Numbered from the stretch's first letter, positions 10,819 through 20,387 are shown. The stretch: 64,000 nucleotides of DNA from Loripinus fragilis (GCA_964019695.1 OZ026518.1:107356305-107420304); one strand, 5' to 3'. Translations and numbers: made by a program. The notes: a model not told the origin generated them from the letters alone.

Positions 10819-11200
10819 TCACAGGTGAAAGACGCGGTGATTTGTCCCCCCCCCCCGCCCCCCCCCCCCCCAAAAAAAAAGAAAACTATACAGTCCAGAA
10901 ATATTTGTGAACACTGTGTTTTACCATCAAAATATGGAAAAAAAAATCATTTTATAATTGTTTCATGGTACACTATGACTCTTCATGGTATACTATGACT
11001 CGGACCCAATAAACATACTGGGTCCGAGACTATGACTATCTTATATCTATATAGTCATAGTGCTATCTTTATAGTCATAGCGTAGAGCATGAAAAAATTT
11101 ATAAAATGAAATTTTGTTCATATTTTGATGGAAAACAGTTTTCACAAATATTTCTGGACTGTATAGTTTTCGGACAAATCACCGCGTCCTTCACCTGTGA
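10819..11200. mobile_element. 380-bp fold-back element with interrupted poly-C arm
   Basis: The arm TCACAGGTGAAAGACGCGGT...AAACTATACAGTCCAGAAAT at left is mirrored at right, ending ACCGCGTCCTTCACCTGTGA. The centre holds CTCGGACCCA/TGGGTCCGAG and several CTATGACT-type short repeats. The left arm has expanded a run of about 27 C (with one G) plus poly-A that the right arm lacks, so the run arose after the palindrome formed. Confidence 0.8.
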
Positions 11201-11514
11201 CTAATTTGCCCTTGACCTTTGTCTCCAAGATAGCAATCCAAAACCTTTGTTGTCATCTACTTCACATATAATAGACAACCATTGTCCTAAATATGAACAG
11301 CTTACAAGCCATATCAGAGTTTAAGTAGGCACACACCCAATGTGCAAAATATGAACCGCTTACATCAAGACAGTGACGTATAATATAGGTCACTGATCAA
11401 CATATAAGAGATGGTCACTTTACAACTTGCAAGTCCTGATCAGTCATACAACCAAAATTTAATTATTTTGACCTTGTACCTGGAACACAAAGAATTTCTT
11501 GTCATCTAAAGAAT

Positions 11515-11665
11515 TCTCAAATACATGTATGGGGCCCCCAGGGGTTTTGGGGATCTGGGGAGAATGGCTATTCTTTTTCAGGGATCTAGGGAGCACTGGT
11601 AATTATTTTAGGGGATCTGGGGAGCAAGCTCCTAGTTTTGGGGATCTAGGGAGCCCTGCCAAAAA
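11515..11665. repeat. GGGGATCTGGGGAGC tandem-like repeat
   Basis: Four imperfect units of about 35-40 bp share GGGGATCTGGGGAG or GGGATCTAGGGAGC. Related units lie at 14145-14275, and a single one at 12790-12805. The outer boundaries of the two clusters are inverted (CATGTATGGGGCCCCCAGGGG versus CCCCTGGGGGCCTCATGTATG), which may mark the tips of a 2.75 kb element. Confidence 0.6.
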
Positions 11666-12365
11666 GCAAAAAAAAAAATAAAGGAAAAGACTCCATTTTG
11701 TTTGATTTTTTAATAATTCCTTCTACTTCTCCCCTTGTAAATTATAAATGTACTTATTTTTGTATAACATGTACATCTAAATTGACCTCAGGGGAAAATA
11801 TGGTAATTAACTTTTGTTGTTGTTCATTTATTAACCTTAAAAATGTTGATTTTTAGCTAGGGAATAGCATACTTTAGAACGCCCAGATTGCACCAGATCG
11901 CACCATTTTTATCAAAATTTTCCCGGGGGAGCATGCCCCCGGACCCCCCCCTAGCACGAGTCTTGCTGCATATTGTTACAGTGCTACCTATGCACCTGCT
12001 ATGTAATCCACTTTTTAGATGGTAAGCTCTTTTTTTATAAGAAAATTAAGAATGCTGATCAAATATATACTTGTTCGATGAAACTGAAGCTAAACAAGTG
12101 TAAAAGCATTTGTAGAAAATTTTATTACAAAAAAAAATACTTTCACTTTGTCAATAAAAAAATCTAGTTTAAGCTGTTGGAAAAAAAACAGCCCCTGCCC
12201 CCCCCCCCCCCTCCCCAACCAGAAAAACAAATGGTCTGTCTCTAATTAAAAAAAAATCAAATCTAGAGAGCATTCCGCCATGCCCAATCTACCAGGTACA
12301 GCAACAACATTTTAAGGAATGGCCTTTGATACTTTGAGCCATATACCATGCATTTCATTGAAATA

Positions 12366-12640
12366 ATTATATGTCATGTAATCTATCGCGAGTTCGATCC
12401 CGGCCCGGTACCATACTTTCGTGGAGATTGATCATGAAATAATTTCTACGGTCATTCTCCTCCCTCTCGCTGATTTATTCAAGAAGGGTTGTTGTCAGTT
12501 ACAAGCGAAAGTATGTGCACAAATTACTGGTTAACCGCTTGCTCAAGCCTGCCCAGGAAAAAGTGTGGTTAAGTGAACTGACCGTCCCGCAATGACCATA
12601 GCTGTTGACATGGGACGTAAAGAAATAAAAACAAACAAAC
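12366..12640 (+). mobile_element. tRNA-headed SINE, second type sharing the same tail
   Basis: It opens with CGCGAGTTCGATCCCGG, a good B-box, and ends GACATGGGACGTAAAGAAATAAAAACAAAC, the same kind of tail as the SINE at 9650. The body (TTTCGTGGAGATTGATCATG, CTCATTCTCC-like) is different, so this is a distinct subfamily. Confidence 0.65.
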
Positions 12641-12809
12641 TATTACTAAGCCCTGTCTTTACATGTATAAGGCAAACTATTAAGTTATCATTAAGTCATG
12701 CGCTCTTGTATAGCTTCATAGTTTTTAAGTATGTGATTTTAATCCTACGAAAAGATAAATACATTTTAGGGAGAAATGACTTGTATTTTTGGGGATCTGG
12801 GGAGAAGCT

Positions 12810-12939
12810 GAGGCGAGTTCAATAAAGCGAGCGCTATCGGGCGCTCGTTGTACTGATGACAGGCTTTACACATTATGAATAAAGGTAGGTACCAATCAAC
12901 GAGCGCTCGGCGAGCACTCGCATTGTTGAACTCACCTCT
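12810..12939. mobile_element. MITE, GGCGAGTTCAACAATGCGAG family (copy 2)
   Basis: The tips GAGGCGAGTTCAATAAAGCG and CGCATTGTTGAACTCACCTC are inverted. The centre CTTTACACATTATGAATAAAG is the reverse complement of the centre in copy 1 (8549-8676). It is inserted directly beside a GGGGATCTGGGGAG repeat unit. Confidence 0.8.
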
Positions 12940-12959
12940 GGTCTTTTTCTACGGCGTTA

Positions 12960-14130
12960 CTTATTAATGCATAAGTAACTAATATTAGTTCATTTATGAA
13001 ACAGTGGTTACTTAGCCTATAATTGTAATTGGTTTTGAAATGGACTATTCCGAAGAGGGGTGTGATCAAAGTTATTGTTCAATGAATAATGTTTTGATTA
13101 AATTTTTCGTTTTTCCAAGGGTAAAGTAAAAACAAACGTAGACTTCTCTTATTAAAAGAGTATTTAAAACGTCTAAAATCGGGTGTCTTTTCAGTGTAAA
13201 TGTCGGATGTTCAACCCCTGTTATACCCACGGACTGTACCTATTTTTCACACTCGCCAGCAGGTCTAATGGTCTAACTTAGAATAACTTAATATTTCTAC
13301 CAAGAAAATATTTCCAATTATGTGTTATCAGCGGTTTTCTGGGGCGAATTTATTGATAATTCATTACTATAGATACGAAATTCTTAAATAAGTATATTAA
13401 ATAAGTATTTAAAGGACTATTCTGTAAATCATTGTGACGTCATTCATTCTATATTTAGCAGTGTGAATTAAAACAGTGTCACGATAAAACAGAAACAAAC
13501 TTTTCTTTTTATTAGAAAATAGGAGCAAGAAAAAAAAGTTAAACAAACAAACAGAACGTACAACGGGCATACAAGCAGAAAAAATGAATAAGCAAAGAAA
13601 ATAACCTAAGAAATATTAAAGGCAAAACGCGGAATATAGGTCATTCGATTGGTTTGACCTGAGGTTTGTTTCGATGTTGTGTCAAACGCGGAAGCAATAA
13701 TCATCATTCTTTATTTTGCTACTGGCACGCTAGTAGATTTTCCCTATCACCCGCAAACTCATGGCTGGGGTTGGGTTTCTTTCCATCAAAAGGAGGAAAA
13801 TGCATGGGATATTATTCTTTCGACTTGAGAAGTCATAGTTTTTCTTGTTACTGTATATCAAGGGACGTAATGCAGTCTAACTTTTTCTTTCCCCGCGGAC
13901 AAGTATTGGTTTTCATAAAAGACTGATGATAACAAGTATTCACAAAAGCTTGCTTCCCCATCACCGTCTGATTGAATGGTTTATTAGCGAAACGTCAAGT
14001 ATTTGATGACTCATTTCAAAGCCGCTTTAATGTATATCTCATTGCGAAAAAAACTTCATTATTGTCCTTCATCTATTATTACTCATAAGAACCTTTCAAC
14101 AACGCCGTTTATAACATGTAACACATGTTA
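12960..14130. other. Unassigned AT-rich DNA
   Basis: An 86-codon plus-strand open frame at 13666-13926 begins with a non-conserved peptide and shows no family motif. I do not support it as a gene. The sequence has scattered poly-A runs and no clear repeat structure. Confidence 0.35.
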
Positions 14131-14144
14131 TAGTTTTTCTTGTT

Positions 14145-14275
14145 AGGGATTTGGGGAGCAAAGGCAAAATACTTTTAGGGAGCCGAGGCAATTATTTTCA
14201 GGGATCTTGGGAGATCAATGCATTATTTTCAGGGATCAAGGGAGCACAGACCCCCCTGGGGGCCTCATGTATGAG
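14145..14275. repeat. GGGATCTTGGGAG repeat cluster
   Basis: Four imperfect units (GGGATTTGGGGAGC, TAGGGAGCCGAGG, GGGATCTTGGGAG, GGGATCAAGGGAGC) lie in the same orientation as 11515-11665. They end in CCCCTGGGGGCCTCATGTATG. Confidence 0.6.
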
Positions 14276-14312
14276 TCCTGTGTGCATATGTAATTTTTTT
14301 TAGCAAAGCAAA

Positions 14313-14363
14313 ATGGCGGAAAAGAGCACAAGCAATATACCAACACTAAGGGATTCTGTCGAT
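14313..14363 (+). CDS. Candidate short first coding exon of an unrecognised gene
   Basis: ATGGCGGAAAAG opens a 17-codon frame (MAEKSTSNIPTLRDSVD) that runs exactly to a consensus donor GAT|GTAAGT. A pyrimidine tract and AG precede the ATG at 14302-14303, so the exon may start at 14304 as a second exon. The ATGGCGGA start context and perfect donor are what one expects of a conserved host gene. The peptide is too short to identify. No following exon could be found before 16870. The position, 4.2 kb from and divergent to the midnolin-like exon, fits a second host transcription unit. Confidence 0.4.
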
Positions 14364-14817
14364 GTAAGTTGCTTTATATTGTTAAGGTTTTGCTTGAAGG
14401 TTTGTACGTTTTTATCTGTAAAACTGTACTGTCTTTACCCCTGCTTATCTAGTTCCCACGTGATTTCCCTGTATGTGTTTTATCTATAGGAATTTCTGTC
14501 ATTATAAATTTACACCTTTAGCATGCTTCCTTGTGAAGTACCTAGAGCATGAATGTAATATGGTTAGGCCTGTTCCCCCGCCCTGTTGTTTGTGGGTGGT
14601 GCGGTTATCCTGTCTTACTGCCGTTGGGCCCTCTTTGAACTGGGTTGTCCTGGCGGGCCATTATCAGCCCCTGACCATGGTGGGCCATTGGCCCCTTCCT
14701 GTCCTGTTTGGCCCGGCGCTTGGTGATCCAGGCTGGCCAATGGTCCCTGTCCTCTGGGTGGCCGTGTTTAGGGGCTGGCTAGTCTGCAGTGGGTTTGATG
14801 TTTGTTTGTTTGTTTGT

Positions 14818-15012
14818 TTGTTTGATTTGATTCTTTACGTCCCATCAACAATCTTTCAGTTAGAAAGGGACGGGTCTTCCTGGGTTAAACCAGTACTAAG
14901 CTAGGATTAATGTTCTTGCTCAAGGACACAACGCAGTGACGCCGGTGAGGCTCGAACCCGCGGCCCTTCGGTCTCGAGTCAAGCACTCTACCATTGAGCC
15001 ACTGCGCTCCCG
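14818..15012 (-). mobile_element. tRNA-derived SINE (minus strand)
   Basis: On the minus strand it has CTCAATGGTAGAGTGCTTGA (A-box region), GGGTTCGAGCCTCACC (B-box region), then TTGAGCAAG, CCAGGAAGACCCGTCCC and GGGACGTAAAGAATCAAATC. It ends in a CAAACAAA-type tail. It is nearly full length and is the best-preserved copy of this family here. Confidence 0.8.
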
Positions 15013-15015
15013 TGG

Positions 15016-16870
15016 GTTTGATGTGCTTTGGGGGCCATCATTTCCTAATTATCTATAACACTGTCTGAATACATCCTGATCTGGAGTCCTTTGGTATTGT
15101 TCAATCCATGCATCCTTCACCTTAATGCGTTTGTGCTTAATATAGCACACATTTTGCTCTGCTATTTTGGAGACATTATATTTTTAGAGTATGAATCAAG
15201 CCTGGTGGCTCATTGAACATTACCATATTTGAGGTTCAACCACTGTATCAGTGCTGTTCCAGATCTATAAAAAAACACAACGACTCCTTGCTTGGGGGCT
15301 TTCATGATGAAGCTTCTGATCTGTTTCCACGTTGGGTTTTCCTGGGAATTAGGGACTTTGCTATGATTTAGTCAAGTAGAAGAAATGACTGTTTGGGCCG
15401 ATTATGGGGATATTTTCTAAGAAGATAATTATGGACTTATTCCATGTTCGTGTGTCTGTGTGCTGCAACTATATACAGAACTAGATATATTTAACCTAAT
15501 TAATCAGTTATATTACGTTGGACTACACATGTGAATCCTCTCATGTAGAATAGACTATTCTAAGAAGTAAGAGACGATTCCAATGAGTAGTATTATAGTT
15601 AAATGAACAGAGAAAGCTTAAGTTCCGAAATTTAACAATTGGTGGCAGCGGTGGAATAAAAAACTTTGAGCTATCCAGACGCTGAGCGTTTCTCACTTCC
15701 TAAATTTAACAATATCAAATGTTCTTTTACCGTTTTACTATACTAAACCTATCCATTTCACCTGTATACTTTTTTCTTAACTATTCACCTCTTTTATTCA
15801 ATTAACCCCCCTTTTTACACTTGCATACCGAACCCTGTCTGATGTCCTCTACAGAGGAAAGAAACAAATAGGACCAAGTAGCTCTTGCATTGTCTAAACG
15901 TTAACAAGGCCAATGCAGAGACGTCAAGGTGCCCTTACGAAGTAGTATGGGATACATTGCGAAGTGCCTTGGTGACGTTGCGATGTGTGTTGGTGGCCAT
16001 GTGAAAGCTAGGGGAGGCAGCGCAAGAACTATAATCTGTACATAAAAGAGGAAAGAAACGGTAAGATTTCACAAAGGAAAGCCATGTATTTTTTTGTAAG
16101 ATGTTAAAAAACAATTATTGCAATATGAGACCTTTTTCGGTAATTCCATCTCTCTTCGCACATTTTCGCTGAATAAAGGATAAATTGGGCAAAAATTTAA
16201 AGCTGAACTGTAAATGACAATATTTCATCTTATACATGACATAGACATCGAAACATGCAGTGTTTTTTTTTTTAACCTTTAGCACTCTATTCTCCCCGTC
16301 AACTGGTATACAGAGGGTCAGGGAGGGCCATCCCTCTGCATACCTTACAAACTACAAGATGTTTATTGTTATATTTTGTTATCTTGCTCACACCTTTCAT
16401 GCCCAACTTGTACCTTTATGAATATCTGGTGTGTGTTTAAGGGCAATAAAGGTTAAAACGGCTTAGCCAAGTTAAAGTAGACACTTGTGTTTCACAATGG
16501 TCAATTTTCAGGATTGCATCAATCTTCAAACTTATTGAAATATGGTAGCTATGACCTTTGTGCATATTATTCTGAAGCCATTCCTATAGTGCAGCCCATC
16601 ACATGATATGTGAAAGCTTAAATTGTCCACATTATCTTTGCTAAGCCAAATAAACATTATAAATGAGCATACAATCCAAATATCGGTGTATCCACCCTTT
16701 GTATCCAAACTTGCTGGTCAAGTCAAACAGTGCAGACCCATACCAGATTTCCATATGAAGTATCGGTTGCTTAAGGTCTGCACTGCATTTTATTATGCTT
16801 CTGCATTTCTTTCTCCCTGTTAAGGATCAGCTAATTCTATGTGTCTGGATATCTAGGGTAAATAACAGCC
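15016..16870. other. Mostly unassigned DNA with a possible LTR relic
   Basis: The only suggestive element is at about 15632-15658, where ATTTAACA is followed by ATTGGTGGCAGCGGTGG. That resembles the end of a long terminal repeat followed by a tRNA primer-binding site, but I found no matching second repeat or gag/pol downstream. A weak copy of the CAAACAGTGCAGACCC hairpin lies at 16724-16785. Confidence 0.3.
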
Positions 16871-17115
16871 TTAACCCTTAAAGCGCCAAGAAAAATGCAT
16901 CTGAAAATATCATCTGCTGAAGTCGTCTGTTGCAAATAAATGCCTAACATTACTTACAAATTAAGTCTAGAAGCGAACAGTGTGGACCCAGAACAGATTG
17001 CTCTTATAGGAGCAGTCTGATCTGGGTCCACACTGTTTGCCATAGAGGCTTCTTAATCATTTCAGCAGACGAGAAAAGCTGGCGACTTTTGTTGCGATTG
17101 GCGCATTAATGGTTA
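16871..17115. mobile_element. MITE, TTAACCCTTAAAGCGCC family (copy 2), containing a hairpin
   Basis: The left tip is TTAACCCTTAAAGCGCCAAG and the right tip TTGGCGCATTAATGGTTAAC. The centre is the strong hairpin GCGAACAGTGTGGACCCAGA ... TCTGGGTCCACACTGTTTGC at 16976-17042. It shows that the CAAACAGT...ACTGTTTG hairpins are centres of the same MITE superfamily as the copy at 448. Confidence 0.7.
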
Positions 17116-17318
17116 ACATCTAATGACAGGAGTATCAAATGAAAAAGGTTACATTTATTAAGGAAAATAAAACAGAAAAAATGGTCTCAAACACTTAACC
17201 CTTCGTCCAGCATGGCAGGATCATTTATCTTCCATTTTATAATAAATTTGTTTTGAGGAATCTGCTTATGTCAAGGGTTACCGTATGTTATATAGCTCAT
17301 TGTATCGTATCTATCACA
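17116..17318 (-). pseudogene. 3' end of the Tx1/L1-like LINE, separated from its body
   Basis: Read on the minus strand, the first bases after the 8.6 kb insertion continue the LINE frame. The duplicated TGTGATA gives the end of K-D-V-I, followed by GATACGATACAATGA, that is D-T-I-Q-stop. The remainder is non-coding LINE 3' flank up to the MITE at 17115. The LINE body lies at 25964-30388, on the other side of the inserted element. Confidence 0.75.
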
Positions 17319-17338
17319 AGTAGTAATGGGGGCCACTC

Positions 17339-17402
17339 TGGCACAAATTTTTTTTAAGCCTGAAAAGAACTTAGAATTTTTCAGGCTAAAAAATTTGTGC
17401 CA
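17339..17402. repeat. Subterminal hairpin of the left inverted repeat
   Basis: TGGCACAAATTTTTTTTAAG and AGGCTAAAAAATTTGTGCCA pair, extended by AGCCTGAAAA/TTTTTCAGGCT. Outward, GGGGGCCACTC pairs imperfectly with GATGACTCCCC. The same structure lies at 25881-25944 in the right repeat, about 20 bp from each tip. It could act in end recognition or replication priming; that role is inference. Confidence 0.75.
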
Positions 17403-17440
17403 TAGATGACTCCCCTGGTAGGCTTGAGTGACTAGCTGTG

Positions 17441-18195
17441 AATAACTTAGTTTATTTTTGAGGTCTATTCTGGTTGGGCCTATAATTGTGATAGTTTCCT
17501 GGGCTATTTGAAAATAACTTAGTTTATTTTTTGAGTTCTATTCTGGCTGGGCCTATAATTGTGATAGTTTCCTGGGCTATTTGAAAATAACTTAGTTTAT
17601 TTTTGGGATTATTCTGGCTGGGCCTATAATTGTGATAGTTTCCTGGGCTATTTGAAAATAACTTAGTTTATTTTTTGAGTTCTATTCTGGCTGGGCCTAT
17701 AATTGTGATAGTTTCCTGGGCTATTTGAAAATAACTTAGTTTATTTTTGAGTTCTATTCTGGTTGGGTCTATAATTGTGATAGTTTCCTGGGCTATTTGA
17801 AAATAACTTAGTTTATTTTTGGGATTATTCTGGCTGGGCCTATAATTGTGATAGTTTCCTGGGCTATTTGAAAATAACTTAGTTTATTTTTTGAGTTCTA
17901 TTCTGGCTGGGCCTATAATTGTGATAGTTTCCTGGGCTATTTGAAAATAACTTAGCTTATTTTTGAGTTCTATTCTGGCTGGGCCTATGATTATAATAGT
18001 TGCTTGGGCTATTGAGAAATAACTTAGTTTATTTTTGGGATTATTCTGGCTGGGCCTATGATTTTGATAGTTTCTTGGGCTATTGAGAAATAACTTAGTT
18101 TATTTTTGAGGTCTATTCTGGTTGGGCCTATAATTATAATAGTTTCCTGGGCTAATGGGAAATAACTTAGTTTATTTTGGGGGATTATTCTGGTT
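17441..18195. repeat. 72-bp tandem array in the left inverted repeat (11 copies)
   Basis: Each unit contains AATAACTTAGTTTATTTTTG, then GAGTTCTATTCTGG or GGATTATTCTGG, then GGGCCTATAATTGTGATAGT, then TTCCTGGGCTATT. AATAACTTAG occurs at 17441, 17513, 17585, 17657, 17730, 17802, 17873, 17945, 18018, ~18089 and 18161. Open frames through the array are by-products of its period. Confidence 0.95.
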
Positions 18196-18209
18196 GGGTA
18201 TCCATATCG

Positions 18210-18530
18210 TTTGAGATGTGGATGCAATGTGGACCTTCACATGTAAAATGTGGATGCAATGTGGATCCTCCACATTTTGAATGTTGATGTAATGTGGAGC
18301 AATGTGGATGTATTGTGGAGCAATGTGGATTTCCACATTTCAAATATGAATAAATGCAGATATATTGTGGGTCAGAATAATGGAGATTTACGTTCATTTT
18401 TGGATAAATACGAATTATATGTGTACCGCCACACTTAAAATGTGGATCCACCACATCTCCACATCTTGACAATGTGGATCCACCACATCTCCACATCTCC
18501 ACAATGTGGAGTTTCCACACCTACACATTT
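18210..18530. repeat. TGTGGA / TCCACA motif cluster, left
   Basis: About 25 occurrences of ATGTGGA, TGTGGATCC and the complement TCCACAT are packed into ~320 bp, many as back-to-back palindromes such as TGTGGATCCACCACA. The mirror copy is at 24190-24415 plus 24894-25010. The density and palindromic arrangement suggest a binding array for an element-encoded protein, but this is not shown by the sequence. Confidence 0.7.
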
Positions 18531-18901
18531 GACAAATTGACTTGTACCCTCTCTCCAATCAATCCCTGGTAGGCTTGAGCATTGAGCTGTGAATAACTTT
18601 TTGGGCCATTCCTGCTGGTGTATGATTGTGATAATTTCCAGCATTGAAAATAACTTAGTCAAATTTAGCTTTGAAAATAACTTAGTCATTTTAGGAGGTA
18701 TAGTATGTGGTGATATATGGTGTGTGTAATAGTCAAGGCTACTTAGTTCTATGCGTCTTAAGAGTCTCTTGGTCAATTAAGACCTCAACTCATAGAGGCA
18801 TCACTCTGTAGCGTTAACTAGTGTATAGCTAGTTGTCTCAAGCTTACTACTACTGATTTTTTAATGGAAGAACAACAAAGACTGGTGAACATTTCTATAA
18901 C

Positions 18902-18907
18902 TTTATT
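18902..18907 (-). terminator. Polyadenylation signal AATAAA for the minus cluster
   Basis: AATAAA on the minus strand lies 114 bp past the stop of the zinc-finger gene, inside the left inverted repeat. Its mirror copy at 23815-23820 serves the plus cluster. Confidence 0.55.
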
Positions 18908-19020
18908 GCCCCGCTAACTATAACTGATTACAATGACAGAGGATTAGGGCCGTCCCTCTGTTCATTGTTTACAATAAGAGTAATTAAAGAATATATGCCA
19001 TCATACCAAGTAGAATATAA

Positions 19021-19845
19021 TTAGAATGTTTTAAACATTGATCCAGAGCCTAGTTGACTTTGAGTATATCTTGGTCCAGAGTTGTTCTGTTGCAGCTGAC
19101 TTGGTGCATATTTTAATCCTGAACTCTGTTGTAATGAATCTGATTCATCATCTTCACCTAAGGAATAGGATGGTGGGTCATATTCTTCAAGTTTTCCATC
19201 CAAGAGGTATCTTCGTTTTTTAATAGCATATCTCAAAGCTTCATCCTCATCAAACTCATCGTCATCTCGAAGTCTCTTTGCTGTAGATGTTATCTTCTTG
19301 TGCAAGGGATCTTTCTTCATGGCCTTAGATACTTTAAGAAAGCACTGGTAGCGATCAATGACCTCTGCTCTGTATCTAGGTTCTAGTTTATTAAAAGTGA
19401 CCTCCTCTGCTTCATCTGTGTCCATGTCTGGATGTTTCTCTACTGTATGTTGTACACCTTCATTGAAAGTGGCTTGTAGGTATCTATGAGCTCCACCAAC
19501 AAAAGTTTTCCATGGATCAAACTTGCTCTTTTTTCTAGAATAATGTTGGTCTTCATCATCTTCATCAGTATAGTCTGTATCACTTTCGTCATGAATACCA
19601 TAATCTTTGTCTGTATATTTCCCAAAGATATCTTCCTTTTGATGACTTCTAGAAGTCCCTGCATCCGATTCTTCAGACATAGTAGAGTCTTCATTTTCTG
19701 ACATTGTTTCTGACTCCATATCTTCACTGCAGATACCACTTGTCAGATGTCGTCTTAAACTGTCTGATCTTGCAAACTGTCGTTCACACTTTGGACACTG
19801 ATGTTGACCCATTGAAATCGTTTTGGTAAATGAATAGCTTCTCAT
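19021..19845 (-). CDS. C2HC zinc-finger acidic protein of the mobile element
   Basis: An intact 274-codon single-exon frame. Residues 17-39 form one zinc finger, C17-x2-C20-x12-H33-x5-C39, with the linker QFARSDSLRRHL typical of C2H2-type DNA-binding fingers; the last ligand is Cys. Residues 41-100 are strongly acidic and Ser-rich. A central segment begins FDPWKTFVGGAHRY (about 109), the middle is rich in charged residues (KRLRDDDEFDEDE), and the tail is Gln/Ser-rich. The ATG at 19845 is followed by an alternative start at Met12, immediately before the finger. It is last in the minus cluster, 78 bp after the 146-aa gene. A likely role is DNA binding at the element ends or transcription control, by inference. 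Similar finger-plus-acidic proteins accompany FYLTL-type proteins in invertebrate virus-like elements, from memory. No nuclease or transposase motif is seen. Confidence 0.75.
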   Translation of the reverse strand: MRSYSFTKTISMGQHQCPKCERQFARSDSLRRHLTSGICSEDMESETMSENEDSTMSEESDAGTSRSHQKEDIFGKYTDKDYGIHDESDTDYTDEDDEDQHYSRKKSKFDPWKTFVGGAHRYLQATFNEGVQHTVEKHPDMDTDEAEEVTFNKLEPRYRAEVIDRYQCFLKVSKAMKKDPLHKKITSTAKRLRDDDEFDEDEALRYAIKKRRYLLDGKLEEYDPPSYSLGEDDESDSLQQSSGLKYAPSQLQQNNSGPRYTQSQLGSGSMFKTF

Positions 19846-19923
19846 TGATTGTGTCCTTTTATACTTGAAGTAACATACAAACCCACAGTTTTGTCAATAT
19901 TTCTCACAAAAATATGACATTTT

Positions 19924-20364
19924 CTACTCTTTTTTATTTGCATGTATCTCTTTTGCTGCAACACTTGAAAGAGGACTGCATTTTCTTGTTTTGCTGCTCT
20001 CTTTTGCAGAAGAAAAATTCTTTCTTTTATCACATCTTTGCTCCATTATATTTCTTCCCTTCATATATTTCTTCTCTAATGGCCTTCTTTCTAGTTGGTT
20101 TCCTAACAGCTTACGAAGTTCTCTATGGCACATTCTACAGTACTTTGGTGGTCTTCCTTCCTTGAGTTTACTATCCAACGCTGTACTCAGTCTTTTCATC
20201 AGATATCGAATTTGTCCATAGCTCATATGATATTTAGTTGATCTTTTAGATGCAGGTGTTTTCATATCATCATTGCAGTTTGTATTTTTCTGTCTTGCTG
20301 AGAGATCCATTCTTCTTCTTGTAGTGTTCGAAGAACAATAAGAAGTGTCAACCAGAACCATCAT
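19924..20364 (-). CDS. Unrecognised small basic protein of the mobile element
   Basis: A 146-codon frame counted from the first ATG (MMVLVDTS). The frame is open for nine codons upstream, back to a TTG next to the previous gene's stop, but no ATG lies there. The protein is basic and Cys-containing, with a central GRPPKYCRMCHRELRKLLG segment that might bind metal through the CxxCH pair. Before it, YGQIRYLMKRLSTALDSKL looks helical. No known domain is recognised. It starts 24 bp after the 299-aa gene ends and is followed by the zinc-finger gene on the same strand, so the three may be co-expressed. A second frame (GTG at 20033 to 19842) overlaps its end; I do not call it. Confidence 0.6.
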   Translation of the reverse strand: MMVLVDTSYCSSNTTRRRMDLSARQKNTNCNDDMKTPASKRSTKYHMSYGQIRYLMKRLSTALDSKLKEGRPPKYCRMCHRELRKLLGNQLERRPLEKKYMKGRNIMEQRCDKRKNFSSAKESSKTRKCSPLSSVAAKEIHANKKE

Positions 20365-20387
20365 ATTTATACTGATAACAAAATTGA

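Larger units (their letters stand above)
17320..18976 (+). repeat. Left terminal inverted repeat (1.66 kb)
   Basis: From outside in, it has a tip hairpin (17339-17402), eleven copies of a 72-bp unit (about 17441-18195), a TGTGGA/TCCACA cluster (18210-18530), and a unique segment ending TTCATTGTTTACAATA at 18976. The mirror image at 23746-25963 matches almost base for base. The differences are one extra 72-bp unit and one inserted MITE on the right. Such low divergence implies recent insertion or ongoing homogenisation. Confidence 0.9.

Noticed and set aside
10462..10998. 178-codon plus frame near the midnolin-like exon
   Set aside because: It runs through a poly-C/poly-A tract inside a fold-back element and shows no family motif.
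18024..18520. Open frames in the 72-bp array and TGTGGA cluster (and their mirror at 24200-25190)
   Set aside because: They are repeated identically in both inverted repeats and consist only of the repeat units.
18435..18776. 113-codon frame (mirror copy at 23946-24287) starting MTKRLLRRIELSSLDYYTHH
   Set aside because: Present in both inverted repeats but runs into the TCCACA cluster and lacks any family resemblance; probably an incidental frame. I leave a small chance that it is real.
19842..20033. 63-codon minus frame between the 146-aa and 274-aa genes
   Set aside because: It starts with GTG, overlaps the 146-aa gene and has no ATG; better explained as a shadow frame.
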